Positions 32,854 through 44,264 of a stretch of 64,000 nt of DNA are shown here, in pieces. The DNA is from Anastrepha obliqua (Eukaryota; Arthropoda; Insecta; Diptera; Tephritidae): the NCBI RefSeq assembly GCF_027943255.1, contig NC_072896.1, positions 9,796,001 through 9,860,000 of the forward strand, written 5' to 3'. Each line of letters begins with the position of its first letter. The stretch's first letter is position 1. The notes under the pieces are model-generated. The model was not told the origin of the DNA, did not search any database, and saw only the letters and a list, made by a program, of their open reading frames with translations. Made by a program: the position numbers and the translations under genes.

Positions 32854-33856
32854 ACAAGAATTTTGGTATAAATATATTTATTTTGGTGACAACTTTCGAG
32901 GTTTTTTGATATCAAAAGCACATTTTATTAATTTTTTATTATCTTTAATTTAATTCTTAATTTGATTTAATTTAATTGAATTAATTTTTTAATATAATTT
33001 TTAATAATTTATAGTTTTTAATTTTTTGCAAGCCGCCTTGCCCATTTTCTTTTACGGCAAATTAATTTATGTCAGAAAAAAAAATTATTGAAAATCCAAG
33101 CGATATTTGAGTTATTCAAAACTTGCGCATTTTACAAAAATTTCCTGAGCCATGTTACTGCGTAAACAAAAATTTTCTAAAACTTCAAATCAAAAAGTTC
33201 GAAATTTAGATAATGTTTTCTTTTTTTCATTTTTGTAGTTATGCTCGCCACTGGCCGCTACTTTGTGCTATGAACGGGTTATTTAACAAGCTTCTGAGTC
33301 CACTTTTCAACCTTAAACTTTATATTACGATCTGGCAATGCCAAGCTGCATTCGAGTCATCAATTTTTATAACTTTGAAGTTCAAGAACGAGCAACTTTT
33401 GAAAATTTTAAAAGTTACTACCGCAATTATGAGTTGTTGGAGTGTTGACCTCTGAATTTGAGTGGAAAATCATCTTCAGTGATTAAGCTAATTTTCTGCT
33501 TAATGACTTTGTCAATAAAACAGCATAAAATGCACTTAATAGAATAGCGGTAAACTTACATTTGAAAAAAAGAAAAAAAAGAGTCATAAAACAGGCATTC
33601 ATTTCTTCGTTGATTTTTTGATGATTTTAATTGGTTGCTTGAAGTTTGAAGAACCAAGAAATACATTTCTAGACTCTTTTAATTCTCTAACTCTTTTTTA
33701 GCAGAACATTTTAAGTATTTGTGAAATAAAATTTAATATTTATTACAAGGCAGAATAATTTCTCGAGCAATATTGATGCAAGAGTTTCCAGCTAAGTTCT
33801 CGCAAATATTGAGTACCTAACTCCTGTTACTAGTGCCGGAATTCCGGGATTGTAAT
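32854..33856. other. Non-coding AT-rich stretch
   Basis: TTTAATT-rich sequence at 32930-33010. No gene recognised. Confidence 0.45.
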
Positions 33857-35126
33857 GGACTATGGTTAAGTTCGTGCGGTTTTTTTTCGAAATTTGAAAC
33901 TTTATTGACGTAAAATGGTTACAAATTTAATATTCAAAGTATTGTCCATCGCTTACTACTACTTTTTCCCATCTTTCTGGCAATTCACGGATTCCCTTTG
34001 TGAAAAATTCGGTCGGTTTTGCCGCAATCCACGAATCGATCCATTTTTTGACTTCATCGTAATTACGGAAGTGCTGGTCAGCCAGGCCATGTTGCATCGA
34101 TCGGAAGAGATAGTAATCGGATGGCGCAAGGTCTGGACTATACGGCGGGTGGGGTAGGACATCCCATTTGAGCGTTTCTAAGTATGTTTTGACCACTTGT
34201 GCAACATGTGGCCGAGCATTGTCATGTTGCAAAATAACTTTGTCGTGTCTATCGGCGTATTGCGGCCGTTTTTCTCGCAGTGCTCGGCTCAAACGCATCA
34301 ATTGTCGTCGGTAGACATCCCCCGTAATCGTTTCATTCGGTTTCAGTAGCTCATAATACACAACACCCAGCTGGTCCCACCAGATACACAGCATAACCTT
34401 CAGGCCATGAATATTCTGCGCCGACGTCGATGTTGAAGCATGCCCAGGGTATCCATACGTTGCCCGACGTTTTGGATTGTCGTAATGGACCCACTTTTCA
34501 TCGCCAGTCACAATTCGATGCAAAAAACCCTTTCTTTTGTGCCGTTGAAGCAGTTGTTCGCATGCCATAAAACGGCGTTCAACGTCTCTTGGCTTCAATT
34601 CATACGGCACCCAATGGCCTACCTTTCGGATCAGTCCCATGGCTTTTAAACGTTTGGAAATGGTTGATTGATCAACTCCCAAAGTTTTTGCAACCTCTTC
34701 TTGCGTTTGAGCCGGATCTTGATCGAGCAATTCCTCCAATTCGGTATCCATGAACTTTGGCGGCGCACCCTCGCGTTCTTCGTCTTCCAAGCCAAAATCA
34801 CCACTTTTAAAGCGTGCAAACCACTTCTGGCACGTTCGCTCAGCTAGAGCATGCTCACCATAAACTTCCACCAAGATACGATGACTTTCGGCTGCTTTTT
34901 TCTTCATATTAAAGAATTCCCCGCAAAAACACATTATTTGGCACGAAATTCGACATTTTCAAGTGTGGTAAAAATATTGTTGTTTACGCTTCAAATAAAA
35001 AACTTATACTGACGTTTGTGCCTTACGACAGTAGCTCTCCAATGAATGTTTGGAAATGTGGATCGATGGAATAATAATCAAGTTACGCCATCTGTTGTAA
35101 AACCGCAAGGAACTTATTCATAGTCC
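33857..35126 (-). mobile_element. Mariner element, mellifera-like, copy 1 (N-terminal deletion)
   Basis: Begins GGACTATGGTTAAGTTCGTG and ends (reverse strand) GGACTATGAATAAGTTCCTT. The right flank has TA (35127-35128); the left TA has lost a base. Almost identical in sequence to 40468-41746, with scattered substitutions, one extra T in the TTTTTTTT run near 33880 and an 11-bp deletion near 34911. Confidence 0.93.
33927..34956 (-). pseudogene. Mariner transposase (DD34D), frameshifted near the N-terminus
   Basis: From the family start at 34956 (MSNFVPNNVFLRGIL) an 11-bp deletion brings a stop after 15 codons. An ATG at 34934 in the shifted frame, or the internal Met of NMKKKAAESH, leads into an otherwise intact body: CQKWFARFKSGDF (helix-turn-helix end), WVPYEL, GDEKWVHYDN, QHDNARPH and PSDYYLF with 34 residues between the last two Asp. 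Over the shared ~325 residues it differs from the copy at 40537-41577 by a single residue (Val for Ala near the C-terminus). It may make a protein lacking about 20 N-terminal residues. Confidence 0.9.
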
Positions 35127-35682
35127 TATTAATAACCTAAAAACTAAAAAAATTGACATCCCAAGTGCAGAAAAAAGTGAACGAATCGAATACCATCCAA
35201 CAGCCATTAAATCCCCTTTATATGTCTCCCTGTAACTATTTTCTATTTTATCGAGTCAAAGCGCCACTACGGGGAAACACTTCAGCGTTTTAACAGTCGA
35301 AAGGTAGTAATGGAAATATCGAAGACGGCTGTGATGGCTACACCGAAAATAGAGTTCCAGAAATGTTTCGAGAGCTGGATCAAATGCTGGCATAAGTACA
35401 TTGATTCAGGATTGAGAAAACAGAGACCTCGCAAAAATATTGAACAAAACACCTATAAATTGCTTCGAAAAACTTATTTTAAAAGTATATTTTGTACCAA
35501 AATATTATAACAAAGCAGAAAAGTTGTCACAGAAATATTCCGCAAAAATTTTAGAGCACAAAAATAGAAGTTTTTTCAAAAGAAAAAAAATTTATTTTAT
35601 TTTGTCCTAAGAAAATGGAGGAAAAAAATTTCATGCAAAAAATTTGACCAAAAAAAGTTGTTTTAAAGTATATTTTACCCAA

Positions 35683-35779
35683 AAAAGTTAGAAAAAATCA
35701 GGAAATATGGCAACAAAAAATGTTCCTGAAAAATATTGATATTTTTTGTTGCCATATTTCCTGATTTTTTCTAACTTTT
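35683..35779. repeat. Perfect 39-bp inverted repeat within the satellite
   Basis: Arms 35683-35721 and 35741-35779 are exact reverse complements, loop 19 nt (35722-35740, GTTCCTGAAAAATATTGAT). The arm contains satellite sequence (GTTAGAAAAAATCAGGAAAT, ATGGCAACAAAAAAT). It is followed at once by a TA-rich run (35781-35822). Confidence 0.92.
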
Positions 35780-35780
35780 C

Positions 35781-35822
35781 TATATATATATATATGTATA
35801 TAATATATATATATTTATATAT
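35781..35822. repeat. (TA)n-rich microsatellite
   Basis: TATATATATATATG followed by more TATA units, directly downstream of the 39-bp inverted repeat. Confidence 0.85.
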
Positions 35823-36420
35823 TTCTTTAAGTATATCTCATCACAGCACAAAAATATAAGTTTTCTAAAAATTAAAAAAAAAGTTATTGCAACAATTTTG
35901 AACACAAAAACGTAATTTTTTCCTAAAAAAAAGATTTTAAGGTATATTTTATCCTACAAAATTAGAAAAAATCAGAAAATCTCGAAAAAAAGGCCCGCAA
36001 AATTTGAGCAGAAATATATAAGTTTTTTCAAAAAAAAAATTTTATTTTATCATAAAAAATTAAAAAAAGTAAAAATTTTGAACACAAAAATATAATTTAT
36101 TTCCCAAAAAAATTTTTTCCAGGTATATTTTATCCTACAAAATTAGAAAAAATCAGGAAATTTTCTGTAAAAATTTTTAGCACAAAAATAGTGTTTTTTT
36201 CCTTAAATAAACTTAATTTTTATATATATATTTCATCCTGAATACCTAGTGAAAGTCAGAAAAATTCGCAAAAAAGAAATTTCCGCAAAAATTTTGAGCA
36301 CAAAAATATAGGACCTTTTTAAGAGTATGTATATTTTATCCCAAAAGATTAGAAAACAGCAGAGAAATTAAAAAAAAAAAAATTGTCCCAAAGATGTTGG
36401 AGCACAAAAATACTAGTGAT

Positions 36421-38739
36421 GTGGTACAAAGAAAAACATTCGCAAATATTTCCCTAAAGAAGGTCTTGCGTGAAATAAAAATCTAAAGACTGAACTAAAG
36501 CACAAGTTTTTCATATGTGAGCCTAGAAAAAACAATTATAAACAATTCCGAATGGAGAGAATATTAAAAGCAATATTTTCTTAAAGAGCAGGACAGTCAA
36601 TAGAGCCAGTTCTGATAATAATGACAAATGCGTTCGCTTAAATGGATCTTCTGTCTTCAAGTATAGGAAGGCTAATTACTTAGCTGGCAACGAGAGAAGT
36701 AAGAAGGTATGGGAAGAGCGAAATTTAGTGAGCGGTGAGCAAATTTTAGAAACATCTTTTGCACTCCATTGAAGCGGATGGATTGAATTTTAGTGTAAGG
36801 CCCCCAAATAAAAGGAATGAACTTTGTATTTTGAATTTTCTGAATACATTCCAGGAGCTTTTTGATCAAGATGGTATGTTAGCTTCTGAGTCAACCTGAA
36901 TTATTTCATGTACATTTTTTTGCTTATTTTGGATTCCTAGTATGTTTTTACGTGTCGAATATTTTTTGTAATCAAATTAGAATTTTTTATCATAAAACAA
37001 GCAAAAATCTTCATAATATTGTGAACATAAAACTACAAAAAATGCAATGAAGTGCCACATGAGAGGCCCATGTTAAGGTCTAATATAAGAGAACCTCTGT
37101 CGTACATTGTCATGTGGCAGGCCACTCAATGTGTTAATGTTAAAGCAGCATCAAACAAACTTTAGCAACAAACTGCATACCTAATGAACATTTTTAGGAA
37201 TATAATTTCAATTTGATTTGCCTATAAATTTATTAAATTTATTTACTTTTTTCTTTTTTGCATAATGAATAAAGAAAGTGACGAGTGTTTGCGCGACTAT
37301 TGAACTTCGAATTCGAGTATAAGTGTAACTTATCAGCCAAAAATGGTGGCTGTGATACATTTTGGGTAAAATTTTTCTTGACCACACCCGAGGCTTTCTA
37401 TTTTAATTTATTAAATAAACCACCAGCAGGTGAAGTAGCCAAACTGATTGTGATAATCTTAAATGCTGAAGAATTTCACTTTTTTCCATAACCGGTAGGT
37501 ACGAAAAGCAGAAGAAGAAGAAGTAGAAGAAGGAAGTAGAAGAAGAGAAGTATGCCATAAAAAATAAAATAAAATGAGATGAAAAGAAAAAAATCAATGC
37601 AGAAAAAATCTATCAGCATCACAAGCCCACAATTATGCAGTCACTTAGCCGCATTCTTTACGAGACATTTTTCACTTCCTGGCGTACATATAAACACACA
37701 CACACATGCATACAAATATCCACATGCCACAGTACACCGCATGTCTGGCAGCGCTTGCGACGCCAGCGCACCGCATAGCAGGTTATAACGTTCGACGACT
37801 AGGTCGTTTCGTTGCCTGGCTATCAGGCGCGGCGGTTCAGGCGCATTAAACCAATAACAAAAAAAAAACGAAAAACATGCTAATACGTGTTAATTGATTT
37901 CTGATGCATGCCGCACATACACAAAGTAGTGCTAGCTGGCTTTAATAATAAAAAAGATGAGTTAAAACATACGTACACACACACAAATCCACTTACTACG
38001 CATGCACACCCAATCCAAGTAAGTACCTACGCGCTATTGTGGTTTCTCCCAGCTTTGCGTACATCACAACGCACATGCGCAACGAAGTCGCTGGCTAGTT
38101 CCACTAATGAAAGCAACGTCGAGAGTGAAAGTGCAGATTTTTCTACATTTGTTTTTTTTTTCGTTTATTTCTTTAGCACAACTTTTTCATTTAGTATTTG
38201 TTGCGTGCTGCTCGCCTTTGCTCATCCATTCGTGTCTGAAGTGGATAAACACTTGTAGTATATTTGTTAAAAAGAATTTGACAAATCACTGAGCGAGAAA
38301 TGTGCGTATGCGTGTGTGCATTTGCTGTTGTTGTTTACTAATTGCTTAAATGAGTGAAGGGAGGGAAAAGAGGTTAGCATCCATTATGATCATTTAGCTG
38401 CCTGTACTTGTTTTGCCTTTTTTGATGAGTAAAGACAAATGTGGGTTACGGCAGACAACTTTCTTTAAGAAGCAGAGAATAGTTATATAACAAGGTGATT
38501 AATTTTTATTTTTTTTATTTTTTATTTAATTTAGTTTTTTTTCATCTAAATTATGTGGTAATGCAGCCTCGAGGGCGAAATAAATTAATAGAACTGCCAA
38601 AGGTCACTAAAATTACTTGTACAATAAAATGAGGAAGACCACTGATATGCTGCTTCATATAAAACAGTAAAAATCGCACAGAATCGTGAGATCTCGTAGA
38701 GTGATTCGAATGCAGCAATCGCGTAGAACTTACGTAAAT
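36421..38739. other. Non-coding stretch between the two satellite blocks
   Basis: Unique-looking DNA. Contains GAAGAAGAAG repeats at 37511-37545, CACACA words at 37693-37706 and 37976-37985, and a GC-richer zone at 37740-37850. No gene recognised; short Ser/Phe-rich frames look accidental. Confidence 0.45.
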
Positions 38740-39010
38740 TTTAATTCACTAATCTAGGACAACTAGAAGCAATCATTTATCGTTTTTGCGAGCAGGGCAA
38801 TGACACGCCAGAGCATATCCTCTGCAAAGGTGCAGCTCACTCAAGGCGAAGACTCGTCAATCTATATAGGAGGTGTGACTCTAAATCAGTCGGCAATATG
38901 GAACCAAAAACCTAAGGTCAGAACTGCCATATTCATAAGAAGCCTGCAATAGATCACATCACAGTTTGCAGTGCCCAATAGCCCAATAAAAACTGTAACT
39001 AGCGGCTGGA
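38740..39010 (+). mobile_element. LINE 3' end fragment with zinc-knuckle-like tail
   Basis: Reads, in one frame, CEQGNDTPEHILCKGAAHSR RRLVN (split here), i.e. a C-x-x-x-x-x-T-x-EHILC-type tail common at LINE polyprotein C-termini, then AGTGCCCAATAGCCCAATAA-like 3' untranslated sequence. It resembles the fragment at 49895-50310 (ETPQHILCELSALTRRRL) and its GGCTCAATAAAAATAAAC end. Confidence 0.65.
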
Positions 39011-39269
39011 CATTAAATTGATGCAGTTTACATTGACCCGGCGAAGGCTTTTTGCAGAGTTTTTAAATGTCCCAACTGAAGTTATGAATTGTTGTAATAC
39101 CCGTTCTGATACCTCTCAGTATTCGTACTGAAAACTTGCATCACATTGACTTAGTCATACTAAACCATTAATTATGCTATCAAAGCACTTATGAGACGAG
39201 CTCTTCTACCCGGTTCCACCAATCAATTTTAAAATTTATAGATTTTCAGGGATTACTGAGAATCATGTA

Positions 39270-40467
39270 AGCTATTACAGAAAAAAAAGTAAGAAGTCAG
39301 AAAAAAATGAGAAATTTTAGGAAAAAATATTGTCTTCCAAAAATGAGGACAAAAGAAGTTGTAAAATATTTTATACTAAAAAATTAAAAAAAAAAAAATC
39401 AGACAAACCAGGCAAACCAAAAACCCCGCAAAAATATCAAAAAACTTATTTTTTTAAGTATATTTTATCCCAAGAGATTAGAAAAACGCAGAAAAAATGT
39501 CAAAAAAATTCTTCCCCAAAAATTTTGTTTTAATTGTTTTAAAATATATTTTATTCTAAAGAGTTAAAACAAAATCAGAAAAATTGGCTAAAAAATTTCG
39601 CAAATGTTTTGAGCACAAAATTATTATTTTGTTCAAAGAAAAACCTTTTTTAAAATGTATGGAAAATGGAAAAAATTTTGGACAAATTGTTAAAAAAACA
39701 TTTTCCGCAAAAATTTTGAGCAGAAAAATATAATTAAAAAAGAAAAATTTTTTTAAGTATAAGTCTAAAAAATTATAAAAAAGTGAGAAAAATTGGCAAA
39801 CAAACATTTGTCCAGAAATTTCTAAGCATAAAAATGTTTTTTCAAAAAAAAATTTTGTTTTTAATTGTTTTTAAATATATTTTATTCTAAAAAACTAAAA
39901 CAAAATCAGAAAAATTGGCAAAAAAAATTTTTTGAGTACAAAAATATAAATGTTCTAAAAAAAAATTTTAACTAATATATATTTTATCTTAAAAAGTTTC
40001 GAAAAAGCAGAATAGTTGATAAATAATTGTTTGCTTAAAAATGTTTAGCACTAAAATATAATTGTTTTCAAAGAAACAATTTTCCAAACAAGAACAAAAT
40101 AACTTTTTCAAAAAAAACACTTCTTTCGGGTAAATTTTATCCTAAAATATTAGAAAAAATCTGAAAAATTGGCAACAAAAAAATATTCCGAAAAAATTTT
40201 GAACACAAAAATATTATTTTCATCAAAGAAAAAAAATAATTGTAAGGTATATTTCATCTTAAAATGTTAGAAAAAAATCAGAAAAATTTACAAAAAATAT
40301 TTTTCGCAAACATTTTAGACTACAAAATATATTTGATTTTTTAACAAAATGTCATCCAAAATAATAAAAATCAGAAAAATTGGCAAAAAAAAACGCCGCA
40401 ATAATGTTGAGCATAAAAATTATGATTTTTTCAAAAAACTTTTTTTAATTTTTTCCAAAAATTAATA
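39270..40467. repeat. Degenerate ~110-bp AT-rich satellite, block 2 (left part)
   Basis: Same unit as block 1: TTTTGAGCACAAAATTATTA, TTTTGAGCAGAAAAATATAA, TTTTGAGTACAAAAATATAA, TTTTGAACACAAAAATATTA at about 105-115 bp spacing, with AAAATCAGAAAAATTGGCAA between. Interrupted by the mariner at 40468. Confidence 0.82.
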
Positions 40468-41746
40468 GGACTATGAATAAGTTCGTGCGGTTTTTTTCGA
40501 AATTTGAAACTTTATTGACGTAAAATGGTTACAAATTTAATATTCAAAGTATTGTCCATCGCTTGCTACTACTTTTTCCCATCTTTCTGGCAATTCACGG
40601 ATTCCCTTTGTGAAAAATTCGGTCGGTTTTGCCGCAATCCACGAATCGATCCATTTTTTGACTTCATCGTAATTACGGAAGTGCTGGTCAGCCAGGCCAT
40701 GTTGCATCGATCGGAAGAGATAGTAATCGGATGGCGCAAGGTCTGGACTATACGGCGGGTGGGGTAGGACATCCCATTTGAGCGTTTCTAAGTATGTTTT
40801 GACCACTTGTGCAACATGTGGCCGAGCATTGTCATGTTGCAAAATAACTTTGTCGTGTCTATCGGCGTATTGCGGCCGTTTTTCTCGCAGTGCTCGGCTC
40901 AAACGCATCAATTGTCGTCGGTAGACATCCCCCGTAATCGTTTCATTCGGTTTCAGTAGCTCATAATACACAACACCCAGCTGGTCCCACCAGATACACA
41001 GCATAACCTTCAGGCCATGAATATTCTGCGCCGACGTCGATGTTGAAGCATGGCCAGGGTATCCATACGTTGCCCGACGTTTTGGATTGTCGTAATGGAC
41101 CCACTTTTCATCGCCAGTCACAATTCGATGCAAAAAACCCTTTCTTTTGTGCCGTTGAAGCAGTTGTTCGCATGCCATAAAACGGCGTTCAACGTCTCTT
41201 GGCTTCAATTCATACGGCACCCAATGGCCTACCTTTCGGATCAGTCCCATGGCTTTTAAACGTTTGGAAATGGTTGATTGATCAACTCCCAAGGTTTTTG
41301 CAACCTCTTCTTGCGTTTGAGCCGGATCTTGATCGAGCAATTCCTCCAATTCGGTATCCATGAACTTTGGCGGCGCACCCTCGCGTTCTTCGTCTTCCAA
41401 GCCAAAATCACCACTTTTAAAGCGTGCAAACCACTTCTGGCACGTTCGCTCAGCTAGAGCATGCTCACCATAAACTTCCACCAAGATACGATGACTTTCG
41501 GCTGCTTTTTTCTTCATATTAAAATAATGAAGAAGAATTCCCCGCAAAAACACATTATTTGGCACGAAATTCGACATTTTCAAGTGTGGTAAAAATATTG
41601 TTGTTTACGCTTCAAATAAAAAACTTATACTGACGTTTGTGCCTTACGACAGTAGCTCTCCAATGAATGTTTGGAAATGTGGATCGATGGAATAATAATC
41701 AAGTTACGCCATCTGTTGTAAAACCGCACGAACTTATTCATAGTCC
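40468..41746 (-). mobile_element. Mariner element, mellifera-like, copy 2 (complete)
   Basis: Inverted ends GGACTATGAATAAGTTCGTG match over at least 28 bp, with TA on both sides (40466-40467, 41747-41748). 1279 bp, the length of a complete mariner. Inserted within the AT-rich satellite, which continues on both sides. Termini, length and transposase are all intact, so it is potentially autonomous. Confidence 0.96.
40537..41577 (-). CDS. Mariner transposase (DD34D), intact
   Basis: Start at the ATG at 41577 (MSNFVPNNVFLRGILLHYFN); 346 residues, the family length. The first ~110 residues form two helix-turn-helix units (VEVYGEHALAERTCQKWFAR; TLGVDQSTISKRLKAMGL), then WVPYELKPRD, the linker motif. 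Catalytic Asp in IVTGDEKWVHYDN, ILQHDNARPH and LAPSDYYLF; 34 residues separate the last two, the mariner DD34D signature. It ends VASDGQYFEY. It catalyses cut-and-paste transposition into TA. No stop or shift. Sequence features resemble the mellifera subfamily (for example elements from earwig, bee and medfly); that subfamily call is from memory. Confidence 0.94.
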   Translation of the reverse strand: MSNFVPNNVFLRGILLHYFNMKKKAAESHRILVEVYGEHALAERTCQKWFARFKSGDFGLEDEEREGAPPKFMDTELEELLDQDPAQTQEEVAKTLGVDQSTISKRLKAMGLIRKVGHWVPYELKPRDVERRFMACEQLLQRHKRKGFLHRIVTGDEKWVHYDNPKRRATYGYPGHASTSTSAQNIHGLKVMLCIWWDQLGVVYYELLKPNETITGDVYRRQLMRLSRALREKRPQYADRHDKVILQHDNARPHVAQVVKTYLETLKWDVLPHPPYSPDLAPSDYYLFRSMQHGLADQHFRNYDEVKKWIDSWIAAKPTEFFTKGIRELPERWEKVVASDGQYFEY

Positions 41747-41748
41747 TA

Positions 41749-42010
41749 TTAGAAAAAGGGAGAAAATTGTCAAAAAAATGAAATGTTCGCTAAAAAATTT
41801 TAAGCACAAATATGTTTTTTTTTTTTCAAAAAATAGATTCATTTTTAATTGTTTGAGGTATTTTTTAGCCTAAGAAATTAGAAAATAATTCAAAAAAATT
41901 TGTTTAATTAAATTGCATCCTAAAAAATTAGAAAAATTCAGAGAAAATATTTTTTAAAGCACATGTATTTTATCCCAAAAAATTAGAAAAGAAGGTTAAA
42001 ATATTGAAGA
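41749..42010. repeat. Degenerate ~110-bp AT-rich satellite, block 2 (right part)
   Basis: Continues block 2 beyond the mariner: TTTTAAGCACAAATATGTTT, ATTTTTAATTGTTTGAGG, CCTAAAAAATTAGAAAAATT, TATTTTATCCCAAAAAATTA. Confidence 0.75.
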
Positions 42011-42526
42011 GATTGGAAGATATTTAACTTTAGAGAAAAATTTTCAACATTGCATAAATCTCAAAATTATAACTTTTTTCTTTCCAAAATGGTCTCAGTT
42101 GACTTCTAATTGTACTCAAGCCTACAAATAAACCTAATTGACGACCGCATCCAAAATACCTGGATCACTTTACATGGAATCGCTCCTATATTTTTAATAT
42201 TTGTATTCGAGTTTACTTGTGATTCCGGCTCAACGGGAAAATCAAATAATTACATCGTCGAGCTTTTAATATTAATGATTCTTTTAGCCGGTAGATGTCA
42301 CTACAACGTTGTACAAAAACAAAAATTACACTATGATTTATTCGTGACAAAAAGTAAATACCACTTCAGGCTTAAAAAATTAAAGGGCCAAGGTTTACTG
42401 ACTAGTTTTGGGTTTAAAAATAATGTGTAATAAGAAGATAATAATAATAAAAAAATAAGTCCCTGTCTTATGTCCCTTCTCATATGAAACATGCAGCCTT
42501 CTCATAGGGCCCAAAGAAAAATTTTC
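42011..42526. other. Non-coding stretch
   Basis: A 106-codon plus frame at 42110-42430 is not similar to anything I know and has no splice or start support. Confidence 0.45.
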
Positions 42527-42765
42527 GCAATGTCTACCATTCGGAAGACGTAGGTTCGAATCCCGATGAAAGTCCAAAAATGAAGGAACACCCTTTTCTA
42601 ATAGCATTCGCCCATCGGCAGGCAATGGCAAACCTCCGAGTGTATTTCTGCCATGAAAAAGTTCCTCATAAAAAACCATTTGCCGTTCGGAGTCGGCGCA
42701 ACATCAAGACGCACGCCACAAATAGGAGGAGGAGCTCGGCCAAATACCCAAAAAGCGTGTATCGA
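42527..42765 (+). repeat. tRNA-like SINE, copy 5 (5' truncated)
   Basis: From GTCTACCATTCGGAAGACGT, GTAGGTTCGAATCCCGATGA (a textbook B box) through TGGCAAACCTCCGAGTGTAT, CATTTGCCGTTCGGAGTCGG, ACATCAAGACGCACGCCACA to GGAGGAGCTCGGCCAAATAC and CCAAAAAGCGTGTA. The A-box head is missing. Confidence 0.85.
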
Positions 42766-44089
42766 TGACCTAAATCTTGAAAAGGAAACACTATTAGTTC
42801 GAAGTGCAAGTGTATTTCTAAAGTTTATCCTTCAGTGCCTTCACCAGAATTCTTGTAGTCGTAGTGCATGCCCCAGTTTTCCTTTTCAAACATTAGTGAG
42901 CTACTATACTCACAGTAATACAACTTTTTTTAGACACAAAAAAATTTGTTTATTGCAAGCCAAGATATAATTAATTCCCCTACTAATCGTTATATAAACA
43001 ACTTACAGTTCTTCTCATTTTTTTTTTTTTTTCAAGTATATAACTGTGAAGAAAAATATGAAACTGTAAAATTGAGCAAGCAAAATATTATATATAAAAT
43101 TATCGAATTATGAACGATGATAGTTCGTTAAATGCAAATTTCACAACACAGCCAAACCAAACCGAATCCCATTGGCAGGCAAATTATGCGGAAAGGCGAT
43201 TACACAGCCATCAAAAATTGTGATGCAATCATTGGAGTGGATGCGAAAAGTGCGGACAGCTTTAGATGAAGCGTTTGATGTTGACTAAAGTGGCGTAGAA
43301 AAACATTAAGCAAAATGAAAAATGATGAAGCAAAATTTTTATTGAAAAATCTTCATATTCTAAGAAACGCCTGAAAACTTCAAGTATAATAAGGCCATCA
43401 AATCCAAATGATTGAGATGGTCAGTGCAAATGAAATATGGGTTATAAGTAGACGCGTAGCATATTATGTAATACAATAACACCAAAAACAAAAAACTGTA
43501 ATAAAAACATAACAAAAATAAATTCATTGAAAAAAAGGCGTGCCGAAGGCAAAAAAAGAAAGAAATGGTAACAATCATGCGCGCGTGATTTTCAAGCTCA
43601 ATCAAATCTCAAGCAAACGGTAATTTGAACAGTAATGCTTAACAATGAAGCGCAAAATAGGTTAAAACCTCGCCGAGCACCTTTAAGTTTTACTATTGAT
43701 AATTATTTCAATGCGCTTTAAAGAAAAATAAACTCTATCGTATTGATTGACGCGCATTTGCATGCAAACAAATGCTGATACGCCTGAAAATATGAATTTT
43801 GTGAAATAAAATTTAAAAAAAGTGGATGTAGCAGATATGGTGCTCGATTGCCTGAGATTTCAATCGCTCTAAAATTGCAGTGGCGAAAAAAATTAATTAG
43901 TAGAAATCAACCGAAAAAAGTGTGAACCGCCTCTTCGTTTACAATATAAATCTGAAAGCTAAAGCATCAGGCAGGAGCGACTTGTGATGAGATCTTCGAG
44001 GGACTGAGAAATTTGTGATGGCGAGAAGTCTTTGTATTTAATTATCACTTGGGCCTATTCCCCTCCCCTATATATGCATCACTGGATAT
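42766..44089. other. Non-coding stretch
   Basis: AT-rich, with a T run at 43018-43032. No recognisable gene. Confidence 0.45.
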
Positions 44090-44260
44090 ATTGCTTTCCC
44101 TTTTTATTAATGGCATTGCGGTCTCTTTCAACGACTGAAAAGTTTTACTCTATGCAGATGATCTAAAACTGTATAGTAAAGTGACTTGCCAATCGGATGC
44201 TTCTTTAATACAGTCTTACGAAGGGCCACTTCAACATATATTCAAACTTTGTGATACCAT
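44090..44260 (+). mobile_element. Jockey-like LINE reverse transcriptase fragment
   Basis: One frame gives SLFINGIAVSFND, stop, KVLLYADDLKLYSKV, TCQSDASLIQS: the RT LFINDI..YADDxKLY block of jockey-type LINEs, with one stop. Only about 55 residues remain. Confidence 0.75.
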
Positions 44261-44264
44261 CCAG

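Larger units (their letters stand above)
35450..36420. repeat. Degenerate ~110-bp AT-rich satellite, block 1
   Basis: The unit runs roughly AAAATTTTGAGCACAAAAAT, ATA, a poly-A/poly-T stretch, GGTATATTTTATCC, then AAAAAATTAGAAAAAATCAG and AAATTGGCAA. The GAGCACAAAAATA word returns at about 35565, 35843, 35900, 36003, 36072, 36178, 36292 and 36400. Units are much diverged. The same unit fills 39270-40467 and 41749-42010. Confidence 0.8.

Noticed and set aside
33857..41746. Possibility that the two mariners are long terminal direct repeats of one larger element
   Set aside because: Each has its own inverted terminal repeats and TA target sites, and the DNA between includes satellite and LINE relics, so they are independent insertions.
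35450..42010. Regularly repeated AT-rich units considered as a CRISPR-like array
   Set aside because: Units are degenerate, contiguous and without unique spacers; this is an insect-type satellite.
42540..42570. GGTTCGAATCCC resembling a tRNA gene B box
   Set aside because: It belongs to the SINE; no cloverleaf-forming acceptor or anticodon arms could be assembled around it.
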